Source of the DNA: Heliocidaris tuberculata
Lineage: Eukaryota > Echinodermata > Echinoidea > Camarodonta > Echinometridae
Direction: 5' to 3'
DNA length: 64,000 nucleotides
Assembly (NCBI GenBank): GCA_025618425.1
Contig: CM046845.1
Coordinates: 6,407,577-6,471,576 of the forward strand
Shown: piece by piece, positions 25,503-37,961 of the stretch
How the letters are laid out: each line of letters starts with the position of its first letter
Numbering within the stretch: position 1 is the stretch's first letter
Program-made: the position numbers and the translations under genes
The notes under the pieces: model-generated
The model's input: the letters and a program-made list of their open reading frames with translations, nothing else
What the model was told of the DNA's origin: nothing
The model's database searches: none

Positions 25503-28500
25503 GGCGTAACCTTTCGTAACGCCCCTATATCTGTACACTGTCCGTTTTCATGTATACCCACGCATTTCTTACGTGCAAGTTTGGGAGATTGCTGGAAAGA
25601 ACGACCTATGAAGGAAATCGCATTTTCAGTTCAACCTCAAATGGTAAACCATTTTATTTGACCATTTATTGATCATTGTTCCTGAAATTTATACTTTCTT
25701 TCATCTGTATTTGATTGCATAACAAATATTTTCTTTAATATAAAGAATGACTGGTGACTAACTGACATATGATATATCTTAATCAGTGTTAATCTTCAAG
25801 ACTCGCTGCATTCATCAAAAACTCGATCATATAGACATATCAAAAATGCGAAGGCCGTCATGCATAATAAAGTACCTGTAGATGTAAATTTTAACATGTC
25901 AACAGTATTGGCAGCACATGTACGTTGAATTTCACGAAAGAATTTGACACAGAAGCATGATAAAATACAGTGATCATTTAAAATACTTGGTGCTCGAGTG
26001 AGCACGTCGCATTGAACAGGCACAAAACAAATTGTCCGAATTTAGTGTAATTGCTTTAATCCCTTTCTATGCAAAAGTTTTGATTGCAGGGCTCTAAAAC
26101 GAAACAGAATATCACGAAATACTTCAAACTTAATGTTAAGGTACTTTATATCCTTCGATAACCATGCTGGTGTGACTTCTTTGGCATTTAAATAGTCTAA
26201 ACGGCACTTACTCTCCAGGTGCGTTCGTTTCGCCTACATATTACAAGTGATCTCTGTCATATCTTAGAATACAACAATAACGATAATTACACGAGATGTA
26301 GTAAAGAGGTACCACATATCAGACCTCACATGAATGCCTGAAGATTTATTTACTTCGTGAAATCATCGAATTTCTATTTTACGTATAATATACGTACATA
26401 CGTGTACGTACATGGCGGATCGGAGGGGGGGGGGGGGGGTGCACGTGCCCCGTCAAACCAACAATCAGGCGTACCTTACAAGTACAAAGCACATTGTGCC
26501 CCCCCCCCCCAGACTCAAAAGCTACTGAACAATAATACAAACTATTCTTTTGTATGTTTCTTAGAGAATTTCGGACTAAAAACGCTCCCGAAAAATGTGA
26601 TAAACTTTTTTATTTCATTTATTTATTTATTTATTTATTTGTTTGCTTGTCAACAACGCGGTGTAAGATTTTACACCGGAAGGACATCAAAATTATATCG
26701 AATCAGGATTATCAGAACAACATAAAAGCTGGCATTGACGATGCCCTTGATTATTTCACAAGGTGTGTAAAAACACGACGGGATTCTTCGGCACAAGTGT
26801 CATAAGAAGTGTCGGGTTTAGGGATTAGACTTGGAAATCAAACACTCTTTTCAATGCAAGTATTGATACTGCTCCAATTCTTTTTGGAAGTGACTTTGAT
26901 ATTCCTATCTTTATCGGAATGTGAATATCAAAGTCACCAATTTTCTTCATTTTGAGGACAAAAGTTCATTCGAAGAAAGAGGGATCAGTATCACAAGAAG
27001 ATGGCAAGACTACAGATAAGTTCTTTGAGAAGGTTTTCTTGACCTTTTTTTTTCTCACAACATCATTAAAAAAAAAAATCACGTCTACTGGATTCTTTAT
27101 AAACCAGATTATTCCCTTTCCTTGACCTGTTTTTTTAAATTTTATGACATGGCGGGAGATAAAATAAAAATATACTATTTTCTCTATGGGATGTATATAG
27201 TCACGATATTTCCTCCTGAAACTGATAATATTCAAGACCTGAAATTTGGCCAGAATTGGTTTAAATGATGATTGATGATCACCTAACAAAGCTAACAGTT
27301 ATATTTAGAATCTCCCCATGTGTATTGTAAAATGTAGAAACAACACGTTTTGACGACTTCAACAACAATGGATATCATTTTTCGTGCATTTTAAAGAACG
27401 CATGGCCTTATTTTTTACACTTTACAGTGATTATTCTACATTTGTTTAACAAAAGCATGGAAAACAGGACGAATTATTCTTGCGGCAAGGATCACATTGA
27501 TCTTTATTCTTGAAAAATAATAATCGGGTATTTGCTTTCTAGGGATTTAGGATAACTGTCACTTAGAGTTCAGCCATAATTTTTTTTCTCACGACAGCTA
27601 AGCTCTTAAATTATATATTGGCATTAGTCCAGCAGAAGTTGTTAGATATTTTACTGATACGATTCGTTCGGACATGCAGGCCACCACCCCCCCCCCCCCC
27701 CCCCACCCCAGAAAGAAAATCTTATTGTCGCCAGTAAAACTGAGAAGGTACCTGGAATTAATGGTAGGAGGTGAAAATTATCCAAGAAAATCTCCAGTGG
27801 AAGTGCAATGCACTGTGACGGAGAATTCCGAACTTGGGTGATAACAACGGTATTGGATCGCAACAGGTTTTCTCTTTCTTTGAGGTTTTGCCGCAGTTTT
27901 GATAATTCTCAATTTATCATGATTTTTGTCAAAATATTGTATGCCTCCTAACCCTAGTGGCACTTCTGTAATTTCGAACATAAGAGCGACTCTAATACGT
28001 CTAAATCGTAATGCAGTGATTGGGATAAGTGTTATGAAAGTGTAATTGTACCTGCAGGTTTGATTTGAACAAAATAAGTGAAAGAAATGCGAATTAAGAA
28101 ATTAAGAAATGCGAATTCATTATATATTTTCATTTTCTCTGCTTACAGACTAAATCTAAGTAAGGACTAAGGACAAGTGCACGTATATGCTGTATGAATT
28201 AATAAAGTCCATCCCTAAGGATGTAGGCAATATTACCAATGAAAAATTATCTACATCTTTACAGATTCAGATTCAGATTCCAAGCACATTTATTTCCTTC
28301 TCATAACGACAATCAAATAAATACAAAAATCAAATGTACACACACACACATACACACCCCCCCTCCCCCCCCCTCTCTCTCTCTCCGGTTTCACCTTCAT
28401 GTCATCCTCAAGTTACGATTAACTCGAATCGATCACAAGTCCTGAATTTTCAAGTCAGTTGCAAGGTGATAATTGGCTATTTCTTACGTTATCAGTTGCG

Positions 28501-30057
28501 ACTGGAGTCAAATTTGAGTTGCTATGGTTTCGAATGCCCAATGTGTGAGTGTTTCTAAAGAAGAAGAAAAAAAAAAATCATATCTTCTCTCTACTCTGTC
28601 TTAATTTATCTTTCTTTCCTTCTCCTTCTTCCCTTTCTACTTCATAATGTCCATTCTCTTTCTTTCTCTCTAGCTCTCCCTCATTTTTTTCTCTCTCTCT
28701 CTTTCTCTGTGCCAATCATCATATTCTTTCTACGTCAAAATATGAATGAAAGGCCGGATATATTGCAATGCTAGCTTCCGACAAGGCGGAAGCACCTAAA
28801 AGTTGATTTGGTTTACAATTGAAGATATTATGATGGGTGATGATAAACATGTTAGTGTTTGAGAATTGAGACATCGAAACAAATCACCACACGTGTAAGT
28901 AACTGTTAAATTTGTCTACAGTATTCTAGCCACCTTGACCCATATCCTTTCGGACGTGGCGCGCAGTCAAAATTGAATGAAACTGCATTATTTCTTGTTA
29001 AAAATGACCTGAATCTCATTTTTTATGTACAAGAGATTTGGACTATGCTAATATATATCAAGAAGATATCATGGTTTGTATTTCATCACAATTTTTCCCC
29101 CCTGAACCGATTAACGTACTGAAAGGGGGCAAAGTTGGAGGCGTCGCTCCCCCATCCCCTCTGGCGACGCCTGTGTGCAGGGCTATGCCACATGCAGCGA
29201 TCCCCACTAGCACTCTGCAGTCCAACTCGAGAAATGGAGGCACAGTTCTCACTTCTTTTGCAGTAAATGTCACTCGTTTTGTGAGGATGCAATAGTTTTG
29301 AATAAATGCAGACAGGAGTTGTCAGACGAATCGCAAATTCGCCAAATGTTCTTCAGTCTCCTGACCGAGTTTGAAATGGGGTTGCCGATGCCAAATAAGG
29401 CATAGACTTGGAACTGGTTCTAGGATATCACTCCTTACACAGTCCGAAGCGTTAAGAGATAATAGCGTGAATCACTAATATGAGTAACTTGTGCAGAATT
29501 CACAATATGCTTAAAACTATAGTTTAATGATCTCATAAATGGGGGGGGGGGGGGGGGGGATAAAGATGGATTATTTTTGGTAGGTGAACTCTTGGGGGGG
29601 GGAAGTAGATCCAATAATTATAATTATAATTTTAATTTCAGTTATAAAATATAAGTGAAAAAATGGAAGTAGAGGGTGCGTAAAGTAGAAGAAACATCGA
29701 GAAGTAAGAACAAGGAACTGAAACAAACGTAAAACAGCTTTGATAGCATTTAAGTTTGCATAAACACAATTCCGTTCTCGGTTCATTGTAATAATTATTA
29801 TACATTATATTTGCAATAAAGATGAAATACATACTTTTTTTTTAAATTGAAAAACATGACGAATAGTCCGAGGCGAGGAGACATTGAAGCAGAATACAAA
29901 GCGAACAGTGCAAGAACAGACAGCACGCGTGTTTGGAAGAAATGATTTGCAACATCTTATGACATGGGCGTCTCAGGAGAGGTCCCCAAGAGAGATGGCA
30001 AATGCCAAGACTGGTCGTCACAACGAAAACAGCTTCCACGGTGTTTCATTAAATCGC

Positions 30058-30088
<31 letters not shown>

Positions 30089-31406
30089 GTTCTTAAAAGG
30101 TACGTCCTACGTTTGCAAAATAATGCAAAAGTATAATGTATATTTTAAAAATAAGTTTAAATAAATACTACATTTGAAAGTGAATCAATATCCTAATGAA
30201 AATAATCACCTGATGATTACTACAAGAAGACACAGCCTTTTCAACACCGAATCATACCACTTTTCGCAGACTGATACCTATATTTGCTTCACAGATAAAA
30301 TTTCATCTTCATTCATATCCTGCATGTAAAGTGATCATGGTGGTTTTAATAAAAGTTTCTCATGCATCGCCAAAAGTGTAATTGGGAGGGGGGGGGGGGG
30401 GCAAAAAGGAAGGAAATTCCTTGAATTATATTTTTTTCTTACGTTTACTTGATTGTCATGCACTGATCAATACAATTTCAATCATGTGACAATTTTTTTT
30501 TGATCTATGCATGTACAGGCCTATATATTTCATGAAATCTCTTCTTCCATCATTTACCGCTGTGAAATTCTTAAAGATAACACACCCGCACAAGTCGAAA
30601 TATAAAGCCCGGTGTGCCAGGTTACAACTGACTCTGTTTGAAATAAATCAAAGGGACTTAAGCTTTTCATTTTTATCCGCTTGCATTCGGTTCAAACACA
30701 CCACGCGCATGCAATATGATATCATTTTTCCTAGACCCTAACCATCGCCATCACAGCATCATACACGCAGCAGAGGTCTCGAACTTGTCCTTGGTGTGAA
30801 AAAAAAAAAAATCTTGGCGATTAAGATCACATGGAAGTTGTTTATTGCCCTTCTAAATGTCTAGGCACGGATGCTACCCACTTGCCAGACAAAAGTAGTC
30901 TGGTACTGGTGGCTTGTACACTTCACGGGCTATGATCAAATGACTCAAATCAAGAAAAGAACCTATGCAGTCAATCTTGTTTTCTGGATGAAGGACTCCT
31001 TAGCTTCTAAAGGAATACAAACATGGGCATTGTTATGATTGCTGGCCTGGCCTGTCTTGTCCTTAGGCCCATTAAAACGCTGAACGAAATTAGAAACGAT
31101 AAACATTAGGCCTATTTAAGTCAGGTTTACCGATCTTGAAAATGTAGTCTGCTACAGCGCCAGCTGTTCAATCTTGAACTTCTAGCATTTAGAATTCCCT
31201 GTAGTCTAGACAGACTTGTTAGTTGATTTAAAGCCTTTTATAAAGGACACGTACAGAGGTACATTATTCAAATCATCAAATCAAGGAAAATTATTTTTTT
31301 TAAAGAGGGTAAAACGAAAAGGGACTCGAACTAAATCTAAATACTTGAACAATACCTCATCTCCACGGTTAATGACTAAAATGTGAGACTTAATTCGAGA
31401 ACTTAC

Positions 31407-31487
31407 AAATGTTGCTTTTGGTAGTGCAAAAGTCGAACAGGCTAGAAGGATGAGAATATAACTTCCAGTGCAAGGGTGCAAGGCCAT
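31407..31487 (-). CDS. Candidate first coding exon with signal peptide (partial gene)
   Basis: ATG at 31487 opens 27 codons that end exactly at a consensus donor (ATTT then GTAAGT). The peptide has a short N-region, a hydrophobic core (SYILILLACSTFA) and a plausible cleavage site before LPKATF, so it would enter the secretory pathway. Upstream on the same strand (31590-31740) is a locally GC- and CpG-rich stretch suitable as a promoter and 5' UTR. I could not trace convincing following exons toward lower coordinates, so the product is unknown. A spurious match is possible because the exon is short. Confidence 0.4.
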
Positions 31488-33243
31488 TGTTTCCAAAATA
31501 TAAGACTGCAGCTGAGGTGATGGAATATGAAGCAGCGAAGCTAGCCTTGAGTAGAAGTCTCCAAGTTTAGAGGCAGAGGACAGGAGCAACAGGACAGTAG
31601 CAGGTCCGACTCAACCAAAGCCGCTAAAACCCCGGGCAGCTGGTTAGAGTAGCTACGCTATACGGTTGTGCGGGTGGCGGGAGGTGGAGCGAGCAGGTGC
31701 GAACGTGGGTAGAGCTTTCTGCTCGAATGCAGAAAGTACCTTACGATGGTTGAGTGTTTTCAACTTTGGAAAACTTCCTCGAGGTTCTGCTCTCCGTCAC
31801 ACACCTTTCTGGCTTAACTCTCTGACCTGACTCTGACATAGATTCCAATCCATGTCCTACAAAGGTCCCGGGCTCAAATAAACAAAGAATAATACATTTC
31901 GGAGTTCATTTGTACCCTCGGAATTTCCTCCAATGTCAGACGGCTACAAGAAATTGCAGACGATACACAGGCTCGAAGTCGCAGATTCACACAGATGGCG
32001 GTATTCAATAATTTTTGTCTGATCGAGAATGAGCGCGCAGCTGCAGACGTTACACCATGCATGGGGTATAATAAAGGGAAGCTTGACTTGAAATGACCTT
32101 TCCATGTATAGATCACACAGTTCACAACACCGCTGGGATGTATTTCATTGGAAATGACGGGGATGGGGGAGGGGAGGGTTGCAAAAAATTGCAGTAGGCC
32201 TACTGGCTACGTGGCTTTCATTAAACAAAAGCAAAAGCGAAAGTTGAGTGCAGCGGATTCTTTGGTCATTATTTTTTTTCATCCTGTGCAAATGTTTTCT
32301 CCTTGCCTTTTCGATTTTCCATATTCTCTGATTCATGCTTTTGCCCCTTTCTCTGTTTGTATGAATATTCTTATTGCTGTTTTCAAAAAATTATTATTCT
32401 TTATATCTCGTTGTCAAGAATGATTTTCTTCTATAACCCGAGCGTTACTTATATTCCTTTATCACTTCTATCGAACATTCAGATCACGGTTTATTTGAAT
32501 CATCTGGACAATTCCATCCATAGGATTATTTCATAAATGTAAATGATTATATCTTTGAAACACGAAAAAAACAAATTACTGGAAATTCAAAACAAATGAA
32601 AACAAAGGGTACTTTCGATCAAGACAAGGGATTTGAATATTTTTCACATACCCTTCTGGTGCAGAAAAAACAACTTTGCAGCTGATTATTGTCAGCATCT
32701 TGTTACTTCAAATTATTCGCCTATTAACAACAACATCAACAACAACAAAACATTTTTTTCTAAGGGGGGGAGGGGTCAGTATACCAAAATAATTTGGATA
32801 AACTCAATGAAAACAATTCAATGAGTGAGAAAAAGTGATTAGAAGTAAAATGTAATATATTTCGCCTCTGTTGCGCCTTAAGAGAGCTTTAAATTTATCA
32901 TAATTAATTTGTGTAAATAAAACAAAATACTTTTCAGTATGTGACAGGGAAAAAAAAAATCGCTGTTAGTGATAAAAAGTGAAAAACGAGCTAGAAATAG
33001 GGAATCAGTGCTTCATTTTTTCCCCCTTTACACTTATATGGAATATGGAAACATTCCCTATTTTTCATCATGCTCATACCTTTATTACACATCATGTCAT
33101 ATATACGCGCAAAGCATTATTGCGTCATTGATGCAGTATGACGCGCACAGAATCAATAGCAACACAAACATTGCATCAGTGTACGTGGGCATATGTGTGG
33201 CGGATTTCAAGTTCACTTGAAACGTGTGCTAATCTTTCTTCCC

Positions 33244-33480
33244 AACTCATTTACGAACTTATTCCCTTTGGTAAAATTCGTGAATTTTGGAGATAAATTT
33301 GCAGAAGCAAAGAAGATATAACGTCAAACAAAAATGAATAACTTGGTGAGTACACTGCAAAACTCATTTACGAGATCGTTCCTTTCGGTAACGAATTCGT
33401 GAAGTCATAGATTAATTTGCCGAAGCAAAAGACGATGGGGCCTACGTTAAGCAAAAATCAATAACTTGGTGAGTTCACTA
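33244..33480. repeat. 117-bp tandem duplication
   Basis: Two diverged copies beginning AACTCATTTACGA (33244 and 33361) and ending AATAACTTGGTGAGT. No coding sign. Confidence 0.85.
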
Positions 33481-33963
33481 CAAAAGTGATGTTTTACAAT
33501 TAATGATCAATGTAATATTCTACATGAGAATTTGAAGAGATACATGTATAGTAATTTATAGTTTCATTTTGGATACATTTGCATCTTAATACCTAGTACT
33601 GTATATCATTCTTCTTCTTCTTCTTCTTCTTCTCTTTATAATAATTATTATTATCATTATTTCAAGTTTATGATTCTAATAAAATTAATTACACAGCAAA
33701 AATCCTTCAAATAATTTCTATCGATGCTTGGGTTTCATGAATAGGTAATTCAATATAGGCCGTTTTTATAGTTTTTGAAAAAAGTTAATAGTTTTATTAT
33801 TTTCGTCCTAGAAAAAGATTTGACCACCAGCAGTTCTGCCATTATCGACGACAAGGAGCAGATTCCTATGTGCGGTTCTTGACGCTGGAGAATCCCCAAG
33901 CTCCGCATCGCTCCTGCTGTCCGCTCCCTCTTCTTCAGACTTCGAGGACGCACACCTGTGACA

Positions 33964-35208
33964 ATGCTCAAACCCAATGACATTGACAGTGACGTCATGA
34001 CTGGGCAGAAATCGCCAGCTCACAGAAGCAACAAGGTTGAGCCTCTCACACCAATCGCTCTCTCAACAAACAATAAGCATCTGCAGCCATCTATCAGCAA
34101 CCAGTGCTCACCGGTGCCATCGAGCTCCTCTACGGGTGGAATTCGAGATGTCATCACTCCTAGCCGACTCTCCCTTCCGGGCGAGGTAGGTGAAAGTGAA
34201 GTCTTTGCTACCGTAAGAAGTGATACTCTGCATTCTCCAATATCTGACAATGACAAGCATGACAAGGGCGGCATGTCAGGAAAAGCTGGGCCAAAGACAA
34301 AACTCTTCGATTATAGTCGTCAATCGAACAGCGATCGCTTGATCTACCGGCAGGAAGGAGAGAGTATGCTCAGTAGTGGATCTGCTGATGCTGCATCGGA
34401 GGCAAACCTTAAAGATTCTAAGATTGACAGAAAATCGACACGTAACGCAGATAATGACGGATACATTATTCATGGTACAAGTGAGGATACGTCATCAAAA
34501 CAGGAAGTCTATCTCCCGGTCGATATCCTCGTCATCACTCATTCGCCCTCACCCTTAACATGCTTAACTAGTAGTGATACCAACAGCGATGTTGAGATCA
34601 ACATCCAGGAAATTGAGCTAGGGTGCAACGGAGGTGAGATATCAGAGCCAAGACCATTTTCAAGAATGGGGAAGAAATGCTGGGGAGAGCAGGAGATTGG
34701 GACACCTCTTGCAGAAGAGGAATGCGCAGGTATTGGATCATCTTTGGATTTTAGCAAGTCTGATGATGCCATTAAAGAAGAAATCTCCTGGGTCAAGAAT
34801 GAGGAAACGACAATAGAGGATGATTCTGAACTTGAGGAAGAGCTGGGGTATTATGAGGATAATGATGAAGAGGGCCATAACTATCTAGACATGGACAAGG
34901 TCTTGAGGAAGGGCTCACCAACAGAGGTTCTGCAGAACCTGAGAGACATGGTTCATTTCTCAAAGAACACAACCAGTCAACTCGAAAAGGCCCTTCGACG
35001 AGCAGCACGCATCTCTTGCGGTCCCTTTCCTCAACTTCCCGGTTCTGGTCTGACGAAAACTGAGGTCATCGACCTTAAGTGTGCAAAGCTTGGGGGCGAA
35101 ACAGAAGACTTTCTTGGAGATAGGAACAAGAACTTCCTGACCTTCTACACCGTCCTTGAGCAGATGGACAAAGTCAGCAGGACAGCTTCGTCTCTTCTAT
35201 CCTGGTAA
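33964..35208 (+). CDS. Unrecognised acidic, Ser-rich protein of 414 residues (single long exon)
   Basis: An open frame of 415 codons ends in TAA, far longer than expected in this AT-rich sequence. GC content and codon use are clearly more gene-like than the flanks. The N-terminal two thirds is polar and low in hydrophobics (Ser, Asp, Asn, Glu). A strongly acidic patch follows (DDSELEEELGYYEDNDEE, about 290-310). The C-terminal 110 residues look folded and partly helical (SPTEVLQNLRDMVHFSKN, then FLTFYTVLEQMDKVSRTA). There is no signal peptide or membrane segment. I do not recognise the family. The first ATG of the open frame is used; a TGA lies in frame at 33880-33882, and a good acceptor (TTTTCGTCCTAG) at 33811 suggests a spliced 5' UTR or coding exon upstream. 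Neighbouring readable frames between 33812 and 33960 leave open a frameshift or a different start. Confidence 0.6.
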   Translation: MLKPNDIDSDVMTGQKSPAHRSNKVEPLTPIALSTNNKHLQPSISNQCSPVPSSSSTGGIRDVITPSRLSLPGEVGESEVFATVRSDTLHSPISDNDKHDKGGMSGKAGPKTKLFDYSRQSNSDRLIYRQEGESMLSSGSADAASEANLKDSKIDRKSTRNADNDGYIIHGTSEDTSSKQEVYLPVDILVITHSPSPLTCLTSSDTNSDVEINIQEIELGCNGGEISEPRPFSRMGKKCWGEQEIGTPLAEEECAGIGSSLDFSKSDDAIKEEISWVKNEETTIEDDSELEEELGYYEDNDEEGHNYLDMDKVLRKGSPTEVLQNLRDMVHFSKNTTSQLEKALRRAARISCGPFPQLPGSGLTKTEVIDLKCAKLGGETEDFLGDRNKNFLTFYTVLEQMDKVSRTASSLLSW

Positions 35209-35321
35209 AGAGGGGACCACGTGACTGGCGCAGAGGTCATGCTGCTATCCTGAGGAAGATGGACAAGCTTTGGAGCAGAGATTATCCCAAGGTAATCACC
35301 AGGAAGCTGAAGTGAAGCATC

Positions 35322-35463
35322 CAGGGGAGCGTTTCATCAAGCGATTTGTCAGTGATTTTTACCGACAAATTTGCTCTCAGCCAATCAGGTGCAAGGATTT
35401 CAGTAGCTTATAACAGTTGTCGGTAAAAATCACTGACAAAACACTTGATGAAACGCTCCCCTG
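35322..35463. mobile_element. Short MITE, GGGGAGCGTTTCATCAAG ends, copy 1
   Basis: 142 bp with inverted arms of about 45 bp around CTCTCAGCCAATCAGGTGCA. It lies in the 3' UTR of the 34-kb ORF, so a transcript would carry a strong hairpin. A copy lies at 62946-63086. Confidence 0.9.
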
Positions 35464-35623
35464 GACACCATCTATGAAGTAGACGGAGACTGAGGACATA
35501 AAAGATTTTTTTTTTATGCAGGACTGAAAAATCAGCACTCGAACAAAAAGCAGATGCTGAATTCTAGCATTTGTGTGATAAACATTTTATTGCCCATTAA
35601 ATACATATCAGTGATCATATTGC

Positions 35624-35629
35624 AATAAA
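35624..35629 (+). promoter_or_regulatory. Poly(A) signal AATAAA for the 34-kb ORF
   Basis: AATAAA lies 415 bases after the stop of the 414-residue ORF and is the first canonical signal on that strand. The 3' UTR would then include the MITE at 35322-35463. Confidence 0.45.
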
Positions 35630-36154
35630 AACAATTTGATTTTTCCAGGCCGAGCTCAAAGTGAAAATTTTCATCTGTTTATTTGCATGAATTGATTGAA
35701 TAGTAAAGAGGAAGAAAGAAATTATACCGTTACTAAAACCAGTACTATAGTAAAAAATTTGATATAAAAATACATCTTTTTTTTGGTTCACGGGAGTTTC
35801 TACAGAAAAGATATTTTTATTGTGCCCCGTAATAGCATATAGTTTTATATATAAAACAAAAATCTAGAGTTGTTTTAGGGAGTTGAATAACTAAATTTAT
35901 CATTACTTTACTAGATGCTATATTCATATTACATTTCTGAGATTCCTCTCCATACGACATTCAAATCAGAAATTCAGGACCGCGGTGAAAACATACATAC
36001 CGTTCTACCTCTATACATTATACCATAAAGGAGACTGATTATCTGAATATACATGTACATTATTTTTATACACACAAGAGAAATGAAGAATACAGTGAAA
36101 ATGATAATGGGCAATTCCAAGGTATTTAGTCGTTTTCTGCCCCACACATTACCG

Positions 36155-36485
36155 GGGGGGGGGGGGGGGAGATAGACACTCGTTTTTCCGAAGGTTCGTA
36201 ATTCCGAAACACAAATTTTCCATAGCAGGGGATTCATAATTCCGTAACTTAAATTATGGTTCAGAATTTAGAACATTTAAAGCATTACTCCGATCCGAAG
36301 GTTCGTTATTCCGACAGTGAAAAAGGGCTTATAATTCCGAAGGTTCGTAATTCCGAAAATACAATAGAGCCCTACATAATTTTTCGGAATTACGAACCTT
36401 CGGAAATATGATGCCTTTTTTTCATTTTCGGAATTACGAACCGTCGGAGTAACGAACCTTCGGAATTACGAACCTTCGAAAAAAC
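36155..36485. repeat. Cluster of CGAAGGTTCGTAATTCCGAA units in both orientations
   Basis: The 20-bp word and its complement TTCGGAATTACGAACCTTCG occur about nine times, some degenerate: direct copies in the left part (for example near 36182, 36293, 36337) and inverted copies in the right part (near 36383, 36425, 36450). The whole cluster is an imperfect palindrome made of near-palindromic units. Confidence 0.9.
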
Positions 36486-37263
36486 GACATGTAACCTTAA
36501 CAAGCTCAGTGCATTGTGGTTTATGAAGGTAAAAAATGGACATCAACTGTATCATTATACTTCATATTTTGGTATATTCCAAAGTCTAGTAGGGCTATCA
36601 ACTTGGTACCATCATCGGTATACTAATTTCTTAGATATACGGTGGGTACTGGTGATAATATAACAAGTGGATGAAAATCAAAATATCTCAGTATAAATCA
36701 TTCGGAAAAACATGTCTTGGTAAAAGTCAAAGGGATACAAACAGATATCCTTATTAACTAAGGTGCCCAAAGTACTGGTTATACATATTAAATAGCTACA
36801 ATGTATATCATATTAAACACAGCTCATAATTTCTTTATGACAAATGCTTTTTTGGACCGATCGAAAGTTGGTCTTCTATAGATGCACAAAAGACTTCCCC
36901 CCAAATCCTCAAAGTTGACCAACTGTGTCGAATTTTCACAGTTACGACCCCATCCTATTTTATCAAGATTAGACATACATTCATAACACCGGACACACGC
37001 TTCATATCTCTCTAAAAATATATCTGACAATATTTGATAAAGTCGTTACTGTGAAAATAACCCCTTTTTCCAGCTTTACAAGAAATGATATTTTTTGTAA
37101 AGCTAGAAAAAAAATTGTCACTTGATAAATAGCACAAAAAATATCATGCTGCTCGAAGGTTTTACAAAAAAGAAAGGTAAAAAAACAGACAAACAATTTT
37201 CTCTTGAACGACAGGCATATGTAAAATAAACGACAGCTGCATGTGTATGAATGGATTTTTAAG

Positions 37264-37413
37264 AAACTCTGACCGTGCGCGGTGAAGACCGACATGACCG
37301 ATAGCCTCTATATGACGTTCCTTTCAGCACACTACAGAAACTCCGACCGTGCGCTTCGGTGAAGACCAACATGACCGATAGCCTCTATATGACATTCCTT
37401 TCAGCACACTACA
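37264..37413. repeat. 72-bp tandem duplication
   Basis: Two copies starting AAACTCTGACCGTGCGC and AAACTCCGACCGTGCGC, each containing CATGACCGATAGCCTCTATA and ending CTTTCAGCACACTACAG. Confidence 0.9.
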
Positions 37414-37671
37414 GTTCATTAGAAATCATGGACGGAACGATATATTTGGCACATGTTTGTTTCCGATACAATTTGAACAATATACGCACATAATTAAAAA
37501 AAAATTCTTCTAATTTCATTTTTTAATACCTCAATTTACAAATGAGGCCTATCTTTCATTTAGATTATGTCAAAGATAAAAAAAAAAAATCCTCAACCAA
37601 ATTTTGGAAAGGGAGATCAGTTATCAAAAAAAGTAGATAACATTTCTCCAGAATTTCATCACGATACCAGT

Positions 37672-37940
37672 GGCGTAGTGTGATTCAAGCCGTTGAGAGG
37701 GCACTGGCAGTATTGGGAGGCACCGGTCTTACTTGGAAAATTTAATGCAAATTTACAAGGCCACTGATTAGGGGGAGGGTGCGGGAAGGAGTCCTATCGT
37801 TTTCTTTCTTCGTCCTTTCCCCCTTCTCCCTTTCTCTATTTTCTTTCTTTTTTTTTCTCTCCTTTTTTTTCCGCCATTCGATGGGGAAGGGGGGGGGGGG
37901 GCACGGGGGCACGTGCCCCCTGTAGCTACGACTCTGAGTA
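37672..37940. repeat. Dispersed repeat, copy 1 (3' flank of PDPR-like gene)
   Basis: Shares GCAAATTTACAAGGCCACTGATTAGGGGGAGG-type sequence, a long pyrimidine tract and GGGGGCA(C)(G)TGCCCCCTGT with 57706-57955, in the same orientation. It begins just after the stop codon of the PDPR-like gene, so its 3' UTR is probably repeat-derived. Confidence 0.8.
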
Positions 37941-37961
37941 GATACCAATGCATTCATTCAC

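Larger units (their letters stand above)
20914..31406. other. No firm gene; scattered exon-like pieces
   Basis: The most protein-like pieces are 21505-21420 minus (AG acceptor, DHLDIPFKVCSAISTALA, GTAATA donor) and 29262-29406 plus (TTTTGCAG acceptor, KCHSFCEDAIVLNKCRQEL, TAG stop). A perfect 15-bp stem is at 26890-26937. None could be joined into a gene. Confidence 0.4.
35640..37671. other. Intergenic, convergent side of the PDPR-like gene
   Basis: AT-rich, with the palindromic unit cluster and the 72-bp duplication listed separately; no coding signal. Confidence 0.6.

Noticed and set aside
26890..26937. Perfect 15-bp inverted repeat as a terminator or microRNA precursor
   Set aside because: Stem too short for a microRNA, and hairpin terminators do not apply to animal Pol II genes; no transcript context.
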